Shown here piece after piece: positions 8,089-16,604 of a stretch of DNA of 64,000 bases (position 1 is the first letter of the stretch; every line of letters begins with the position of its first letter). The position numbers were made by a program, and so were the translations under genes. Below the pieces are notes generated by a model, which saw only the letters and a program-made list of their open reading frames with translations, did not search any database and had not been told where the DNA came from. Location: positions 7,440,001 through 7,504,000 of the forward strand of contig NZ_CP034463.1 in assembly GCF_003955715.1 (NCBI RefSeq), written 5' to 3'. This DNA comes from Streptomyces aquilus. Lineage in GTDB: Bacteria > Actinomycetota > Actinomycetes > Streptomycetales > Streptomycetaceae.

Positions 8089-9642
8089 ATGCACAACCCG
8101 GGCAACGCCACCCCGGAAACCCCCGGCATCTCGGACCGGTTCCCCGCGCAGGAGCGCCTCGCGGACGGTGCGCAGTTCATCGCGGGCCGGCTGACCAAGG
8201 GCACCTCCGGTCGGACGCACGCGGTCGTCGACCCGTCGACCGGCGAGGAGGTGTACACGTACGAGCTGGCCGGCCCGGCGGACGTGGACGCGGCCGTCGC
8301 CGCCGCCCGCGCGGCGTTCCCCGGCTGGGCGGCCACCACCCCCGGTGAGCGCTCCGACGCCCTGCACCGCTTCGCCGCCGTCCTCGCCGAGCGGGCCGAG
8401 GAATTCGCCCGCGCGGAGTCCCTCCAGTGCGGCAAGCCGCTGAAGCTGACCCGTGAGTTCGACGTCCCGGGGACCATCGACAACACGGCCTTCTTCGCCG
8501 GTGCCGCACGGCACCTCCAGGGGCAGTCCGCCGGGGAGTACTCCGGTGACCACACGTCGTACGTGCGGCGGGAGCCGATCGGTGTCGTCGGGTCCATCGC
8601 GCCCTGGAACTATCCGTTGCAGATGGCCGCCTGGAAGATCCTTCCGGCCGTCGCCGCCGGTAACACCATCGTCCTCAAGCCCGCCGAGCTCACGCCCCTG
8701 ACCTCGCTGCTGTTCGCGCAGGCGGCCACCGACGCCGGCATCCCCGACGGTGTCATCAACATCGTCACCGGGACGGGCAAGGAGGCCGGCGAGCATCTCG
8801 TGGGCCACCCCGCCGTCGCCATGACCTCCTTCACCGGGTCCACGGCGGTGGGGAAGCGCGTCGCCGAGATCGCCACCGCGACCGTCAAGCGCATCCATCT
8901 GGAGCTGGGCGGCAAGGCGCCCTTCGTCGTCTTCGACGACGCCGACCTGGACGCCGCCGTCAACGGCGCGGTCGCCGGCGCGCTCATCAACACCGGCCAG
9001 GACTGCACCGCCGCCACGCGCGCGTACGTGCAGCGGCCCCTCTACGAGGCGTTCGTCGAGAAGACGGCCGCTCTCATGGAGACCGTGCGGCTGGGTGACC
9101 CCTTCGCCGCCGGCACCGACCTCGGCCCGCTCATCTCGCACGTCCAGCGGGACCGGGTCGCCGCCTTCGTCGACCGTGCGCGCGCCTACGCGCGCGTGGT
9201 GACCGGCGGCGAGACACCGGAAGGGGAGCTCGCCAAGGGCGCCTACTACCGGCCCACCCTCGTCGCCGACGCCGCCCAGGACAGTGAGATCGTCCAGTCC
9301 GAGCTCTTCGGGCCGGTCCTGGTCGTCCTGCCCTTCGACAGCGACGACGAGGGGATCGCGCTCGCCAACGACACCCCGTACGGACTCGCGGCCTCCGCCT
9401 GGAGCCGGGACGTCTACCGGGCGAACCGGGCGACCCGCGAGATCAAGGCGGGGTGTGTGTGGGTCAACGACCACATCCCGATCATCAGCGAGATGCCCCA
9501 CGGCGGCTACAAGGCGTCCGGCTTCGGCAAGGACATGTCCTCGTACTCGTTCGAGGAGTACACCCAGATCAAGCACGTCATGTTCGACAATACGGCGGTC
9601 GCCAGGAAGGACTGGCACCGCACGATCTTCGGGGACCGTTAG
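8089..9642 (+). CDS. Gamma-aminobutyraldehyde-type NAD(P)+ aldehyde dehydrogenase
   Basis: The protein has 517 residues. It would oxidise 4-aminobutanal, or its gamma-glutamyl form, to GABA (or gamma-glutamyl-GABA) in putrescine breakdown. Aldehyde dehydrogenase landmarks are PWNYP (Asn174), the Rossmann FTGSTAVG, LELGGK (Glu272) and the nucleophile in GQDCTA (Cys306). The ATG at 8089 has GGAGGAGAG 8 nt upstream; the frame stays open further 5' but there overlaps the divergent NADAR gene. It leads the polyamine transporter genes with a 52-nt gap, and an FAD amine oxidase closes the run, so substrate assignment rests on context plus family. A second, different dehydrogenase lies at 24575-26020. 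Confidence 0.9.
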   Translation: MHNPGNATPETPGISDRFPAQERLADGAQFIAGRLTKGTSGRTHAVVDPSTGEEVYTYELAGPADVDAAVAAARAAFPGWAATTPGERSDALHRFAAVLAERAEEFARAESLQCGKPLKLTREFDVPGTIDNTAFFAGAARHLQGQSAGEYSGDHTSYVRREPIGVVGSIAPWNYPLQMAAWKILPAVAAGNTIVLKPAELTPLTSLLFAQAATDAGIPDGVINIVTGTGKEAGEHLVGHPAVAMTSFTGSTAVGKRVAEIATATVKRIHLELGGKAPFVVFDDADLDAAVNGAVAGALINTGQDCTAATRAYVQRPLYEAFVEKTAALMETVRLGDPFAAGTDLGPLISHVQRDRVAAFVDRARAYARVVTGGETPEGELAKGAYYRPTLVADAAQDSEIVQSELFGPVLVVLPFDSDDEGIALANDTPYGLAASAWSRDVYRANRATREIKAGCVWVNDHIPIISEMPHGGYKASGFGKDMSSYSFEEYTQIKHVMFDNTAVARKDWHRTIFGDR

Positions 9643-9694
9643 CTGAATCAGGCCGCCCGACCCGCGGCCGACCCTCCGAAAGGGCACCACGCGC

Positions 9695-10942
9695 ATGGAG
9701 CAGTACGAGCCCGACCGCCTGAGCCCGGCCCAAGTGGCCGCCATACGGCGCAGCTTCCGCAATGGCCGGGCCGCCATGACCCGGCGTTCCTTGCTGCGCG
9801 CCTCCGCGGGCGGCGCGCTCGCGGTCGGCGGCCTCGGGGCGCTGACCGGCTGCGGCATCCCCGCGGCCGGCAACACCCAGGGCGGCGTCTCCGCAGAGGA
9901 CCACTCGGCCAAGGAGAAGGTCGTCAACTTCTCCAACTGGACCGAGTACATCGACGTGGACGAGAGCGAGAAGCACCACCCCACGCTCGACCAGTTCAAG
10001 AAGCGGACCGGTATCTCGGTCAAGTACACCGAGGACATCAACGACAACGTCGAGTTCTTCGGCAAGATCAAGCCGCAGCTCGCGGCGGGCCAGGACACCG
10101 GCCGCGACATCATCGTCCTCACCGACTGGCTCGCGGCCCGCCTCATCCGCCTCGGCTGGGTCCAGAAACTGGACGCCTCCAACCTGCCGCACGCCTACGC
10201 CAACCTGTCGGCCCAGTTCCGTGACCCCGACTGGGACCCGGGACGCGCGTACTCGTACGTCTGGCAGGGCATCTCGACCGTCATCGCCTACAACAAGAAG
10301 GCGCTGGACGGCGTCGAGGTGAAGTCGGTCTCCGACCTGCTCGACAACCCCAAGCTCAAGGGGCGCGTCGGCTTCCTCTCCGAGATGCGTGACAGCGTCG
10401 GCATGACCCTGCTCGACATGGGCAAGGACCCGGCGAACTTCACCGCCGACGACTACGACGCGGCGATCGCCCGGATGCAGAAGGCCGTCGACAAGGGCCA
10501 GATCCGCCGCTTCACCGGCAACGACTACACCTCCGACCTGACCAGCGGCGACTTCGCGGCCTGTATCGCCTGGGCCGGTGACGTCGTCCAGCTGAAGGCC
10601 GACAGCCCGGACATCGACTTCATCATCCCGGACAGCGGATACATGACGTCGACCGACAACTTCCTGATCCCGAACAAGGCCCGGCACAAGACGAACGCCG
10701 AGCGGCTCATCGACTTCTACTACGAGCCCCAGCCGGCCGCCGAACTCGCCGCGTACATCAACTACGTGTCGCCGGTCGACGGGGTGAAGGCCGAGCTGGC
10801 GAAGATCGACCCGGATGCGGCGAACAACCCGCTGATCATCCCGGACAAGGCCATGGCCGCGAAGTCTCACGCCTTCCGCTCGCTGAGCTCGAAGGAAGAG
10901 ACCGAGTTCGAGCAGAAGTTCGCGAAGCTGACTGGGGCGTGA
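9695..10942 (+). CDS. Polyamine ABC transporter substrate-binding lipoprotein
   Basis: The protein has 415 residues, a PotD/PotF-type periplasmic-binding-fold protein. A cytoplasmic lead of about 28 residues precedes the twin-arginine motif TRRSLLRASAGG and the lipobox LTGC (Cys53); an internal ATG at 9776 just before the motif is the alternative start. The mature region has FSNWTEYID, INDNVEFFGKI and IRRFTGNDYT, shared with the orphan paralogue at 377-1567. It is the first gene of a four-gene importer: its stop overlaps the ATPase start (GTGA). It would capture putrescine or spermidine outside the membrane and deliver it to the two permeases. Confidence 0.92.
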   Translation: MEQYEPDRLSPAQVAAIRRSFRNGRAAMTRRSLLRASAGGALAVGGLGALTGCGIPAAGNTQGGVSAEDHSAKEKVVNFSNWTEYIDVDESEKHHPTLDQFKKRTGISVKYTEDINDNVEFFGKIKPQLAAGQDTGRDIIVLTDWLAARLIRLGWVQKLDASNLPHAYANLSAQFRDPDWDPGRAYSYVWQGISTVIAYNKKALDGVEVKSVSDLLDNPKLKGRVGFLSEMRDSVGMTLLDMGKDPANFTADDYDAAIARMQKAVDKGQIRRFTGNDYTSDLTSGDFAACIAWAGDVVQLKADSPDIDFIIPDSGYMTSTDNFLIPNKARHKTNAERLIDFYYEPQPAAELAAYINYVSPVDGVKAELAKIDPDAANNPLIIPDKAMAAKSHAFRSLSSKEETEFEQKFAKLTGA

Positions 10943-12102
10943 CCACCGTGACGAACAAGAACGAAACCGGCGGGGACGTCCGCCTCTCGGGCATCAGCAA
11001 GACGTACGACAACGGCTTCACGGCCGTACAGCCGCTGGACCTGACCGTGCCGCAGGGCTCCTTCTTCGCCCTGCTCGGTGCCTCCGGCTGCGGCAAGACC
11101 ACCACCCTGCGGATGATCGCGGGCCTGGAGGAGCCGACGACCGGCACCGTGTTCCTCGGTGACCAGGAGGTCACCCACCTGCCGCCCTACAAGCGGCCGG
11201 TGAACACCGTCTTCCAGTCGTACGCCCTCTTCCCGCACCTCGACATCTTCGAGAACGTCGCCTTCGGTCTGCGCCGGCGTGGCATCAAGAGCGTCAAGAA
11301 GCAGGTCGAGGACATGCTGGAGCTCGTCCAGCTCGGTGAGCAGGCCCGCAAGAAGCCGCACCAGCTCTCCGGCGGCCAGCAGCAGCGGGTCGCCGTCGCC
11401 CGTGCCCTCATCAACCACCCCAAGGTGCTCCTCCTCGACGAGCCCCTCGGCGCCCTCGACCTCAAGCTGCGCCGCCAGATGCAGCTGGAGCTCAAGCGCA
11501 TCCAGACCGAGGTCGGCATCACCTTCGTGCATGTCACGCACGACCAGGAGGAGGCCATGACCATGGCCGACACGGTCGCCGTGATGAACGCGGGGCGGGT
11601 GGAGCAGCTCGGCTCGCCGAGCGACCTGTACGAGAACCCGCAGACGACGTTCGTCGCCAACTTCCTCGGCACCTCCAACCTCATCGAGGCCGAGGTCGAC
11701 ACGAAGAACGGCGACGACATCGTGTTGAAGGCCGGCGGCGGCAAGCTGGTGCTGCCCGAGTCGCGATGTTCCGCGCCCACGACGACCGGCGGCAAGGTGC
11801 TGGTCGGCGTCCGCCCGGAGAAGATCTCCCTCACCCACGCCGACGACGCGGGCGAGATCCCGGAGGGCCGCAACCGCATCACCGGCAAGATCGCCCACAG
11901 CAGTTTCATCGGCGTCTCCACGCAGTACGTCATCGACAGCGCGGTCTGCCCCGAGTTCGAGGTCTACGTCCAGAACATCGAGCGGGACTCCCGGCTGACC
12001 CCCGGCGCCGACGTCGTCCTGCACTGGAGCCCGGCGCACACCTTCGGCCTCGACGCCGCCCAGGACATCGACGCCGGTGTCGAGGAAGGGGCGGCGGCCT
12101 GA
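10939..12102 (+). CDS. potA: Polyamine ABC transporter ATP-binding protein
   Basis: The protein has 387 residues. Walker [10 protein letters not shown] is at residues 48-56, the Q-loop in [10 protein letters not shown] at 91-100, the signature LSGGQQQR at 143-150, Walker B LLLDEP at 164-169, the H-loop in VTHDQEEA, and a C-terminal TOBE region (about 290-380). The layout and length match PotA. The GTG start lies within the GTGA overlap with the binding-protein gene. The stop overlaps the permease ATG by one base. It couples ATP hydrolysis to uptake by the two downstream permeases on the cytoplasmic face. Confidence 0.95.
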   Translation: MTTVTNKNETGGDVRLSGISKTYDNGFTAVQPLDLTVPQGSFFALLGASGCGKTTTLRMIAGLEEPTTGTVFLGDQEVTHLPPYKRPVNTVFQSYALFPHLDIFENVAFGLRRRGIKSVKKQVEDMLELVQLGEQARKKPHQLSGGQQQRVAVARALINHPKVLLLDEPLGALDLKLRRQMQLELKRIQTEVGITFVHVTHDQEEAMTMADTVAVMNAGRVEQLGSPSDLYENPQTTFVANFLGTSNLIEAEVDTKNGDDIVLKAGGGKLVLPESRCSAPTTTGGKVLVGVRPEKISLTHADDAGEIPEGRNRITGKIAHSSFIGVSTQYVIDSAVCPEFEVYVQNIERDSRLTPGADVVLHWSPAHTFGLDAAQDIDAGVEEGAAA

Positions 12103-13031
12103 TGGCGACGCTGACGGAGGCGCCGCCGCCTCTCGCCCCGACCGCACCGGAGAAGAAGCCCCCGCGCAAGCGGGGCCGGCTCGTGCCGTACTGGCTGCTG
12201 CTGCCCGGCATGCTGTGGCTGGTCGTCTTCTTCGCGCTGCCGATGGTCTACCAGGCCTCCACGTCCGTGCAGACGGGCTCCCTGGAGGAGGGCTACAAGG
12301 TCACCTGGCACTTCGCCACCTACTGGGACGCCCTGTCCGAGTACTGGCCGCAGTACCTGCGCTCGATCCTCTACGCCGGCTCGGCGACGATCCTCTGCCT
12401 GGTCCTCGGCTACCCGCTCGCGTACCTCATCGCCTTCCGGGCGGGCCGCTGGCGGAACCTGATCATGATCCTGGTGATCGCGCCGTTCTTCACCAGCTTC
12501 CTGATCCGCACCCTCGCCTGGAAGACGATCCTCGCGGACGGCGGCCCGGTCGTCGGAGCCCTGAACTCGCTGCACGTCCTGGACGTCACCAGCTGGCTCG
12601 GCTGGACCACCGGCGACCGGGTGCTGGCCACCCCGCTGGCGGTCGTCTGCGGTCTGACGTACAACTTCCTGCCGTTCATGATCCTGCCGCTCTACACCTC
12701 GCTGGAACGCATCGACACCCGCCTCCACGAGGCCGCCGGCGACCTGTACGCCAAGCCGGTCACCACGTTCCGCAAGGTGACCTTCCCGCTGTCGATGCCG
12801 GGCGTCGTCTCCGGCACGCTGCTGACGTTCATCCCGGCGGCCGGTGACTACGTCAACGCCGATCTGCTCGGCTCCACGGACACCCGCATGGTCGGAAACG
12901 TCATCCAGTCGCAGTTCCTGCGCATTCTCGACTACCCGACAGCGGCCGCGCTCTCCTTCATTCTCATGGCCGCCATTCTCGTGATGGTCACCGTCTACAT
13001 CCGCAAGTCCGGGACGGAGGATCTGGTTTAG
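12102..13031 (+). CDS. Polyamine ABC transporter permease (PotB type)
   Basis: The protein has 309 residues. A polar head of 28 residues rich in Pro and Lys leads into six predicted transmembrane helices. The EAA coupling loop is visible as HEAAGDLYAKPVTTFRKVTFP around residues 205-225. The ATG overlaps the potA stop by one base (TGATG), and the next permease begins directly after its TAG, so transporter subunits are made in a fixed ratio. The start at 12102 is set by this overlap; the longer frame upstream only shadows potA. It pairs with the PotC-type permease to form the channel. Confidence 0.93.
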   Translation: MATLTEAPPPLAPTAPEKKPPRKRGRLVPYWLLLPGMLWLVVFFALPMVYQASTSVQTGSLEEGYKVTWHFATYWDALSEYWPQYLRSILYAGSATILCLVLGYPLAYLIAFRAGRWRNLIMILVIAPFFTSFLIRTLAWKTILADGGPVVGALNSLHVLDVTSWLGWTTGDRVLATPLAVVCGLTYNFLPFMILPLYTSLERIDTRLHEAAGDLYAKPVTTFRKVTFPLSMPGVVSGTLLTFIPAAGDYVNADLLGSTDTRMVGNVIQSQFLRILDYPTAAALSFILMAAILVMVTVYIRKSGTEDLV

Positions 13032-13832
13032 ATGGCCTTCGTCAACTGGCTCAAGCGCAATCTCGTCGTCATCGCGGGACTGCTGACGCTCGGATATCTC
13101 CTGCTGCCGAACGTCGTCGTCACGGTGTTCTCCTTCAACAAACCGAAGGGGCGCTTCAACTACGAATGGCAGCAGTTCTCCACGGACGCCTGGAAAGACC
13201 CGTGCGGCGTCGCCGGCATGTGCGGCTCGCTGTCGATCAGCCTCCGGATCGCGGCGTTCGCGACGATCGGCGCCACCGTCCTCGGCACGATGATCGCCTT
13301 CGCCCTGGTCCGCTACCGGTTCCGCGCCCGCGGCGCCGTGAACTCGCTGATCTTCCTGCCGATGGCGATGCCCGAGGTCGTCATGGCCGCCTCGCTGCTC
13401 ACCCTGTTCCTCAACATGGGCGCGCAGCTGGGCTTCTGGACGATCCTCATCGCCCACATCATGTTCTGCCTGAGCTTCGTGGTGACGGCGGTGAAGGCAC
13501 GCGTGATGTCGATGGACCCGCGTCTCGAACAGGCGGCCCAGGACCTCTACGCGGGCCCGTTCCAGACCTTCGTCCGGGTCACCCTGCCGATCGCCGCCCC
13601 CGGAATCGCGGCGGGCGCGCTGCTCGCCTTCGCGCTCTCCTTCGACGATTTCATCATCACCAATTTCAACGCGGGCTCGACCGTCACCTTCCCCATGTTC
13701 GTCTGGGGCTCGGCACAGCGCGGTACGCCCGTTCAGATCAACGTGATCGGTACGGCCATGTTCCTGGTCGCCGTACTGCTGGTCCTGACCTCTATGGTCG
13801 TCACCAGTCGCCGTAACAAGCAAAAGGCGTAA
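13032..13832 (+). CDS. Polyamine ABC transporter permease (PotC type)
   Basis: The protein has 266 residues with six predicted transmembrane helices. The EAA loop EQAAQDLYAGPFQTFVRVTLP is at about residues 160-180, followed by the conserved FDDFIITNF segment near 200. The ATG immediately follows the previous TAG with no spacer, so it relies on coupling. A periplasmic loop (about 38-62) holds a Cys pair, DPCGVAGMCG, that could form a disulfide. It completes the importer; the FAD oxidase starts 37 nt downstream with its own ribosome site. Confidence 0.93.
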   Translation: MAFVNWLKRNLVVIAGLLTLGYLLLPNVVVTVFSFNKPKGRFNYEWQQFSTDAWKDPCGVAGMCGSLSISLRIAAFATIGATVLGTMIAFALVRYRFRARGAVNSLIFLPMAMPEVVMAASLLTLFLNMGAQLGFWTILIAHIMFCLSFVVTAVKARVMSMDPRLEQAAQDLYAGPFQTFVRVTLPIAAPGIAAGALLAFALSFDDFIITNFNAGSTVTFPMFVWGSAQRGTPVQINVIGTAMFLVAVLLVLTSMVVTSRRNKQKA

Positions 13833-13869
13833 GCCTTTACCGCGCAACGCTCTGTAGGGAGTTGAAATC

Positions 13870-15297
13870 ATGGCCCCAAGCGCCATGAGCCGTGGCAGTC
13901 ATTCGATCAAGGCACTTTCCGAAGCCCAGCCGGTCCCGTACTGGCTGGACGACCCCGGCAAGCCCCACCCCGAGCCCGCCCTCACCGGCCCCGAGACCTG
14001 CGACCTGCTGGTCGTCGGCGGCGGCTACAGCGGACTGTGGACCGCGCTCCTCGCCAAGGAGCGCGACCCGCGGCGGGACGTGGTCCTGCTGGAGGGCCGC
14101 GAGGTGGGCTGGGCCGCCTCGGGCCGCAACGGCGGCTTCTGCGCCGCCTCCCTCACCCACGGTCTGGGCAACGGGCTGACCCGCTGGCCGGACGAGATCC
14201 ACCGGCTGGAGGAGCTGGGCGCCCGCAACCTCGACGAGATCGAGAAGGCGGTCGCCCGCTACTCCCTCGACTGCGACTTCGAGCGCACCGGCGAGATCGA
14301 CGTCGCCACCGAGACGTACCAGGCGTGGGAACTGCGCGACTGGTACGAGGAGATGCAGCGCCAGGGCCTCGCCGAGGGCGTGGAGTTCCTGGACGCGGAG
14401 GCGGTGCGGGAACAGGTCGACTCGCCGACCTTCCAGGCGGGGCTGTACGACCGCCGGGGCGTCGCCATGCTCAACCCGGCCAAGCTGGCCTGGGGTCTGA
14501 AGCGGGCCTGTGTGCAGCTCGGCGTCCGCGTCTACGAGCACACCCCCGCCCTGACCCTGAAGCCGTACGGCGCCGGCATGGCCGTACGCACCCCCTACGG
14601 GTCGGTCCGGGCCCGGAAGGTCGCGCTCGGCACCAACATCTTCCCCAACCTGGTCAAGCGCGTGCGCTCGTACACCGTCCCGGTCTACGACTACGCGCTG
14701 ATGACCGAGCCGCTCACCGACGACCAGCTCAAGGAGATCGGCTGGCGGAACCGGCAGGGCCTCGGGGACTCGGCCAACCAGTTCCACTACTTCCGGCTCT
14801 CCGCCGACAACCGGATCCTGTGGGGCGGTTACGACGCCGTCTACCAGTACGGCGGCCGGGTGCGCGCCGAGTACGACGACCGGCCGGAGACCTACGCCAA
14901 GCTCGCCGACCACTTCTTCACCTGCTTCCCGCAGCTTGAGGGCGTCCGGTTCACCCACGCGTGGGGCGGCGCGATCGACACCTGCTCGCGCTTCTCGGCC
15001 TTCTTCGGGACCGCCCACCACGGCAACGTCGCCTATGCGGCGGGCTATACGGGCCTCGGTGTCGGCGCGACCCGGTTCGGCGCGGACGTGATGCTGGACC
15101 TGCTGGCGGGGGAGACCACCGAGCGGACCTCCCTGGAGATGGTCCGCAAGAAGCCGCTGCCGTTCCCGCCCGAGCCGTTCGCCTGGACCGGCATCGCGCT
15201 GACCAAGTGGTCGCTGGCGCGGGCGGACTCGCACGGCGGCCGGCGCAACCTGTGGCTGAAGACCATGGACCGGCTGGGGCTGGGCTTCGACAGCTGA
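13870..15297 (+). CDS. FAD-dependent amine oxidoreductase (PuuB / DAO family)
   Basis: The protein has 475 residues. The FAD-binding GGGYSG is at residues 50-55 in a beta-alpha-beta fold starting CDLLVVGG, followed by the DAO-family SGRNGGF motif (84-90) and a C-terminal YAAGYTGLGVG block that closes the FAD site. It probably oxidises gamma-glutamylputrescine, or putrescine itself, to the aldehyde used by the dehydrogenase at 8089. The assignment rests on the family plus its position at the end of the polyamine importer genes. GGGAG lies 9 nt before the ATG. A short CCCCGC/GCGGGG hairpin (15298-15313) follows the stop and may end the operon. Confidence 0.9.
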   Translation: MAPSAMSRGSHSIKALSEAQPVPYWLDDPGKPHPEPALTGPETCDLLVVGGGYSGLWTALLAKERDPRRDVVLLEGREVGWAASGRNGGFCAASLTHGLGNGLTRWPDEIHRLEELGARNLDEIEKAVARYSLDCDFERTGEIDVATETYQAWELRDWYEEMQRQGLAEGVEFLDAEAVREQVDSPTFQAGLYDRRGVAMLNPAKLAWGLKRACVQLGVRVYEHTPALTLKPYGAGMAVRTPYGSVRARKVALGTNIFPNLVKRVRSYTVPVYDYALMTEPLTDDQLKEIGWRNRQGLGDSANQFHYFRLSADNRILWGGYDAVYQYGGRVRAEYDDRPETYAKLADHFFTCFPQLEGVRFTHAWGGAIDTCSRFSAFFGTAHHGNVAYAAGYTGLGVGATRFGADVMLDLLAGETTERTSLEMVRKKPLPFPPEPFAWTGIALTKWSLARADSHGGRRNLWLKTMDRLGLGFDS

Positions 15298-15378
15298 CCC
15301 CGCTCATGCGGGGGGCGCATTCAGGGTGTGACCCAGTTCACTTCAACAAAATGCCGAAACCCGCGTAATGCCTGCCCA

Positions 15379-15432
15379 GGACCTCCCTCTCCCTCGTGAC
15401 GCGCTCCGCGTCCACGTAGGAAAGGGAGGTCC
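15379..15432 (+). promoter_or_regulatory. Leader hairpin that buries the Shine-Dalgarno
   Basis: GGACCTCCCT (15379-15388) is perfectly complementary to AGGGAGGTCC (15423-15432), which contains the GGGAGG ribosome site of the gene starting at 15437. Inside it, CGTGACGCG (15395-15403) pairs with CGCGT (15407-15411) and, past one bulged C, CACG (15413-15416) around a 3-nt loop. The two stacked helices would block translation until melted or displaced, as in RNA thermometers and translational switches. No ligand-binding core is evident. If translation instead begins at the ATG at 15368, the hairpin would be coding. Confidence 0.6.
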
Positions 15433-15436
15433 CCTC

Positions 15437-15889
15437 ATGACTGGGGCGAAGACGGCGGTCGAGTGGCTGGCATCGGTGGCTCCGGATCCCGAGGCCTGCC
15501 GCTGGGAGTGGGAACGCAACCCCCTCGGGGTCGCGTTGCTGCCCGCCGGCAAGGCCTGGGACGTGCTCATCCTGCCGGGCGAGCTCGGCTATCCCACGCT
15601 CGACGTCCTCACCCGCATCATCGACCAGCCCGGCCCGGTGCTGGTCGACTTCGGCGACGCGCGGATGGGGTTCCTGGTGCCGCCCGGCACCGCCGCGCGC
15701 TGGGTCGGCACGGGGATCCGCACGGCCGGTGCGGGCACCTGGATCGTCGTGCCGTATCCCGGACGCTCCACCGGCGGGGTCCGCTGGCTGGTCCCGCCGG
15801 ACGGCTCCGGCACCCTCACCGATCCGGCGCTCCTCGAACTGGCGATGCACGAGGCGGCGGCGGGGCTGGCCACGGACGACGAAGGCTGA
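15437..15889 (+). CDS. Hypothetical protein resembling bifunctional primase/polymerase N-domains
   Basis: The protein has 150 residues, no signal peptide and no membrane helix. Segments such as GKAWDVLILPGELGYPTL and a Gly-rich RWVGTGIRTAGAGTW resemble the small Prim-Pol-like proteins of Streptomyces that keep only part of the primase fold. I see no clear catalytic Asp-x-Asp, so enzymatic activity is doubtful. I chose ATG 15437 because GGGAGG lies 7 nt upstream; an in-frame ATG at 15368 has no ribosome site. The site is enclosed in a strong leader hairpin, so the gene may be controlled at translation. It lies outside the polyamine operon, between two hairpins. Confidence 0.7.
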   Translation: MTGAKTAVEWLASVAPDPEACRWEWERNPLGVALLPAGKAWDVLILPGELGYPTLDVLTRIIDQPGPVLVDFGDARMGFLVPPGTAARWVGTGIRTAGAGTWIVVPYPGRSTGGVRWLVPPDGSGTLTDPALLELAMHEAAAGLATDDEG

Positions 15890-15907
15890 CCGTCCGACGG
15901 GCGCACC

Positions 15908-15952
15908 GTCACACGGCTGTCGCACTCCCCCTTCCCGACAGCACACCGTGAC
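15908..15952. terminator. Imperfect long hairpin after the Prim-Pol-like gene
   Basis: GCTGTCG/CGACAGC (15916-15922 with 15936-15942) and the outer GTCAC/GTGAC pair (15908-15912 with 15948-15952) form one structure about 20 nt past the stop. There is no U-run. Confidence 0.45.
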
Positions 15953-15990
15953 TCCGTGACGCCTCGTCGCACGTCCTTCGTCCGACATCT

Positions 15991-16014
15991 CGTCGGCCGC
16001 CCGTGCGGCCGACG
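15991..16014. terminator. Perfect 10-bp hairpin
   Basis: CGTCGGCCGC and GCGGCCGACG flank a CCGT loop. It lies 92 nt before the GIY-YIG gene. It could be a second terminator for the upstream gene or part of the downstream control region. Confidence 0.45.
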
Positions 16015-16106
16015 CGGACAACTGTTCGGAGAAGGTGTCCCCGGCTGTCCTCAGCCGACTACTTTGATACGGCCGGAATCCTGACGACGCGAAGGAGCCG
16101 GGCCGT

Positions 16107-16604
16107 ATGACCGACATAGACAGCCAGTTCCTGCGCGGCCTGTTCGACGAGGAAGGCAGCCTCTACGCGGGGCGCGGGACGGCGCTGTACCGCCTCTACG
16201 GCGTCGAGGGCCTGCTGTACGTCGGCATCTCGACCTGTCCGCTCACCCGGGTCCGCACCCATCTGCGGGACAAGCCGTGGGGTCCCGATGTCATCGGCAT
16301 CAGGATCGAGTACCCGGCCGACGCGGCGGCGGCCGAGCGCGACGCCATCAGGGCGGAGCGGCCTCGCCACAACGACACGTACAACGGCCGCCCCGAGGAG
16401 AGCTGGACCCGGCTGGCCGACCGTCTCTGCGCCGACATCACGGCGGGCCGCATGCTCCCGGGCGAACGGCTGCCCAGCCCCAGGAAGCTCGCCGCCTCGG
16501 AAGGCGTCGCGGTGTGGGTCGGTGAGCGCGCCTACCAGGTGCTCAGGGAACGCGGGCTGGTCAGGAGTGTTCCGCGGAAGGGCTGGATCGTGGCCGCCGG
16601 TTGA
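16107..16604 (+). CDS. GIY-YIG nuclease-like domain fused to a GntR winged helix
   Basis: The protein has 165 residues with two domains. Residues 26-90 form a compact GIY-YIG fold: LYRLYGVEGLLYVG carries both Tyr-containing strands, TRVR supplies the conserved Arg (about residue 48-50), AERDAI the catalytic Glu77 and PRHN the terminal Asn89. Residues 97-165 are a GntR-type winged helix (LADRLCADITAGRMLPGERLPS, then KLAASEGVAVW, then a wing). All GIY-YIG catalytic positions look intact, so it may nick or cut DNA at a site bound by the GntR half, or use the fold for ligand binding. AAGGAG lies about 10 nt before the ATG. The 3' end overlaps the convergent PAP2 gene by 44 nt. Confidence 0.85.
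   Translation: MTDIDSQFLRGLFDEEGSLYAGRGTALYRLYGVEGLLYVGISTCPLTRVRTHLRDKPWGPDVIGIRIEYPADAAAAERDAIRAERPRHNDTYNGRPEESWTRLADRLCADITAGRMLPGERLPSPRKLAASEGVAVWVGERAYQVLRERGLVRSVPRKGWIVAAG

Noticed and set aside
8038..10182. Reverse frame of 714 codons opposite the aldehyde dehydrogenase and binding protein
   Set aside because: Both forward genes have complete motifs and ribosome sites; the reverse frame has none.
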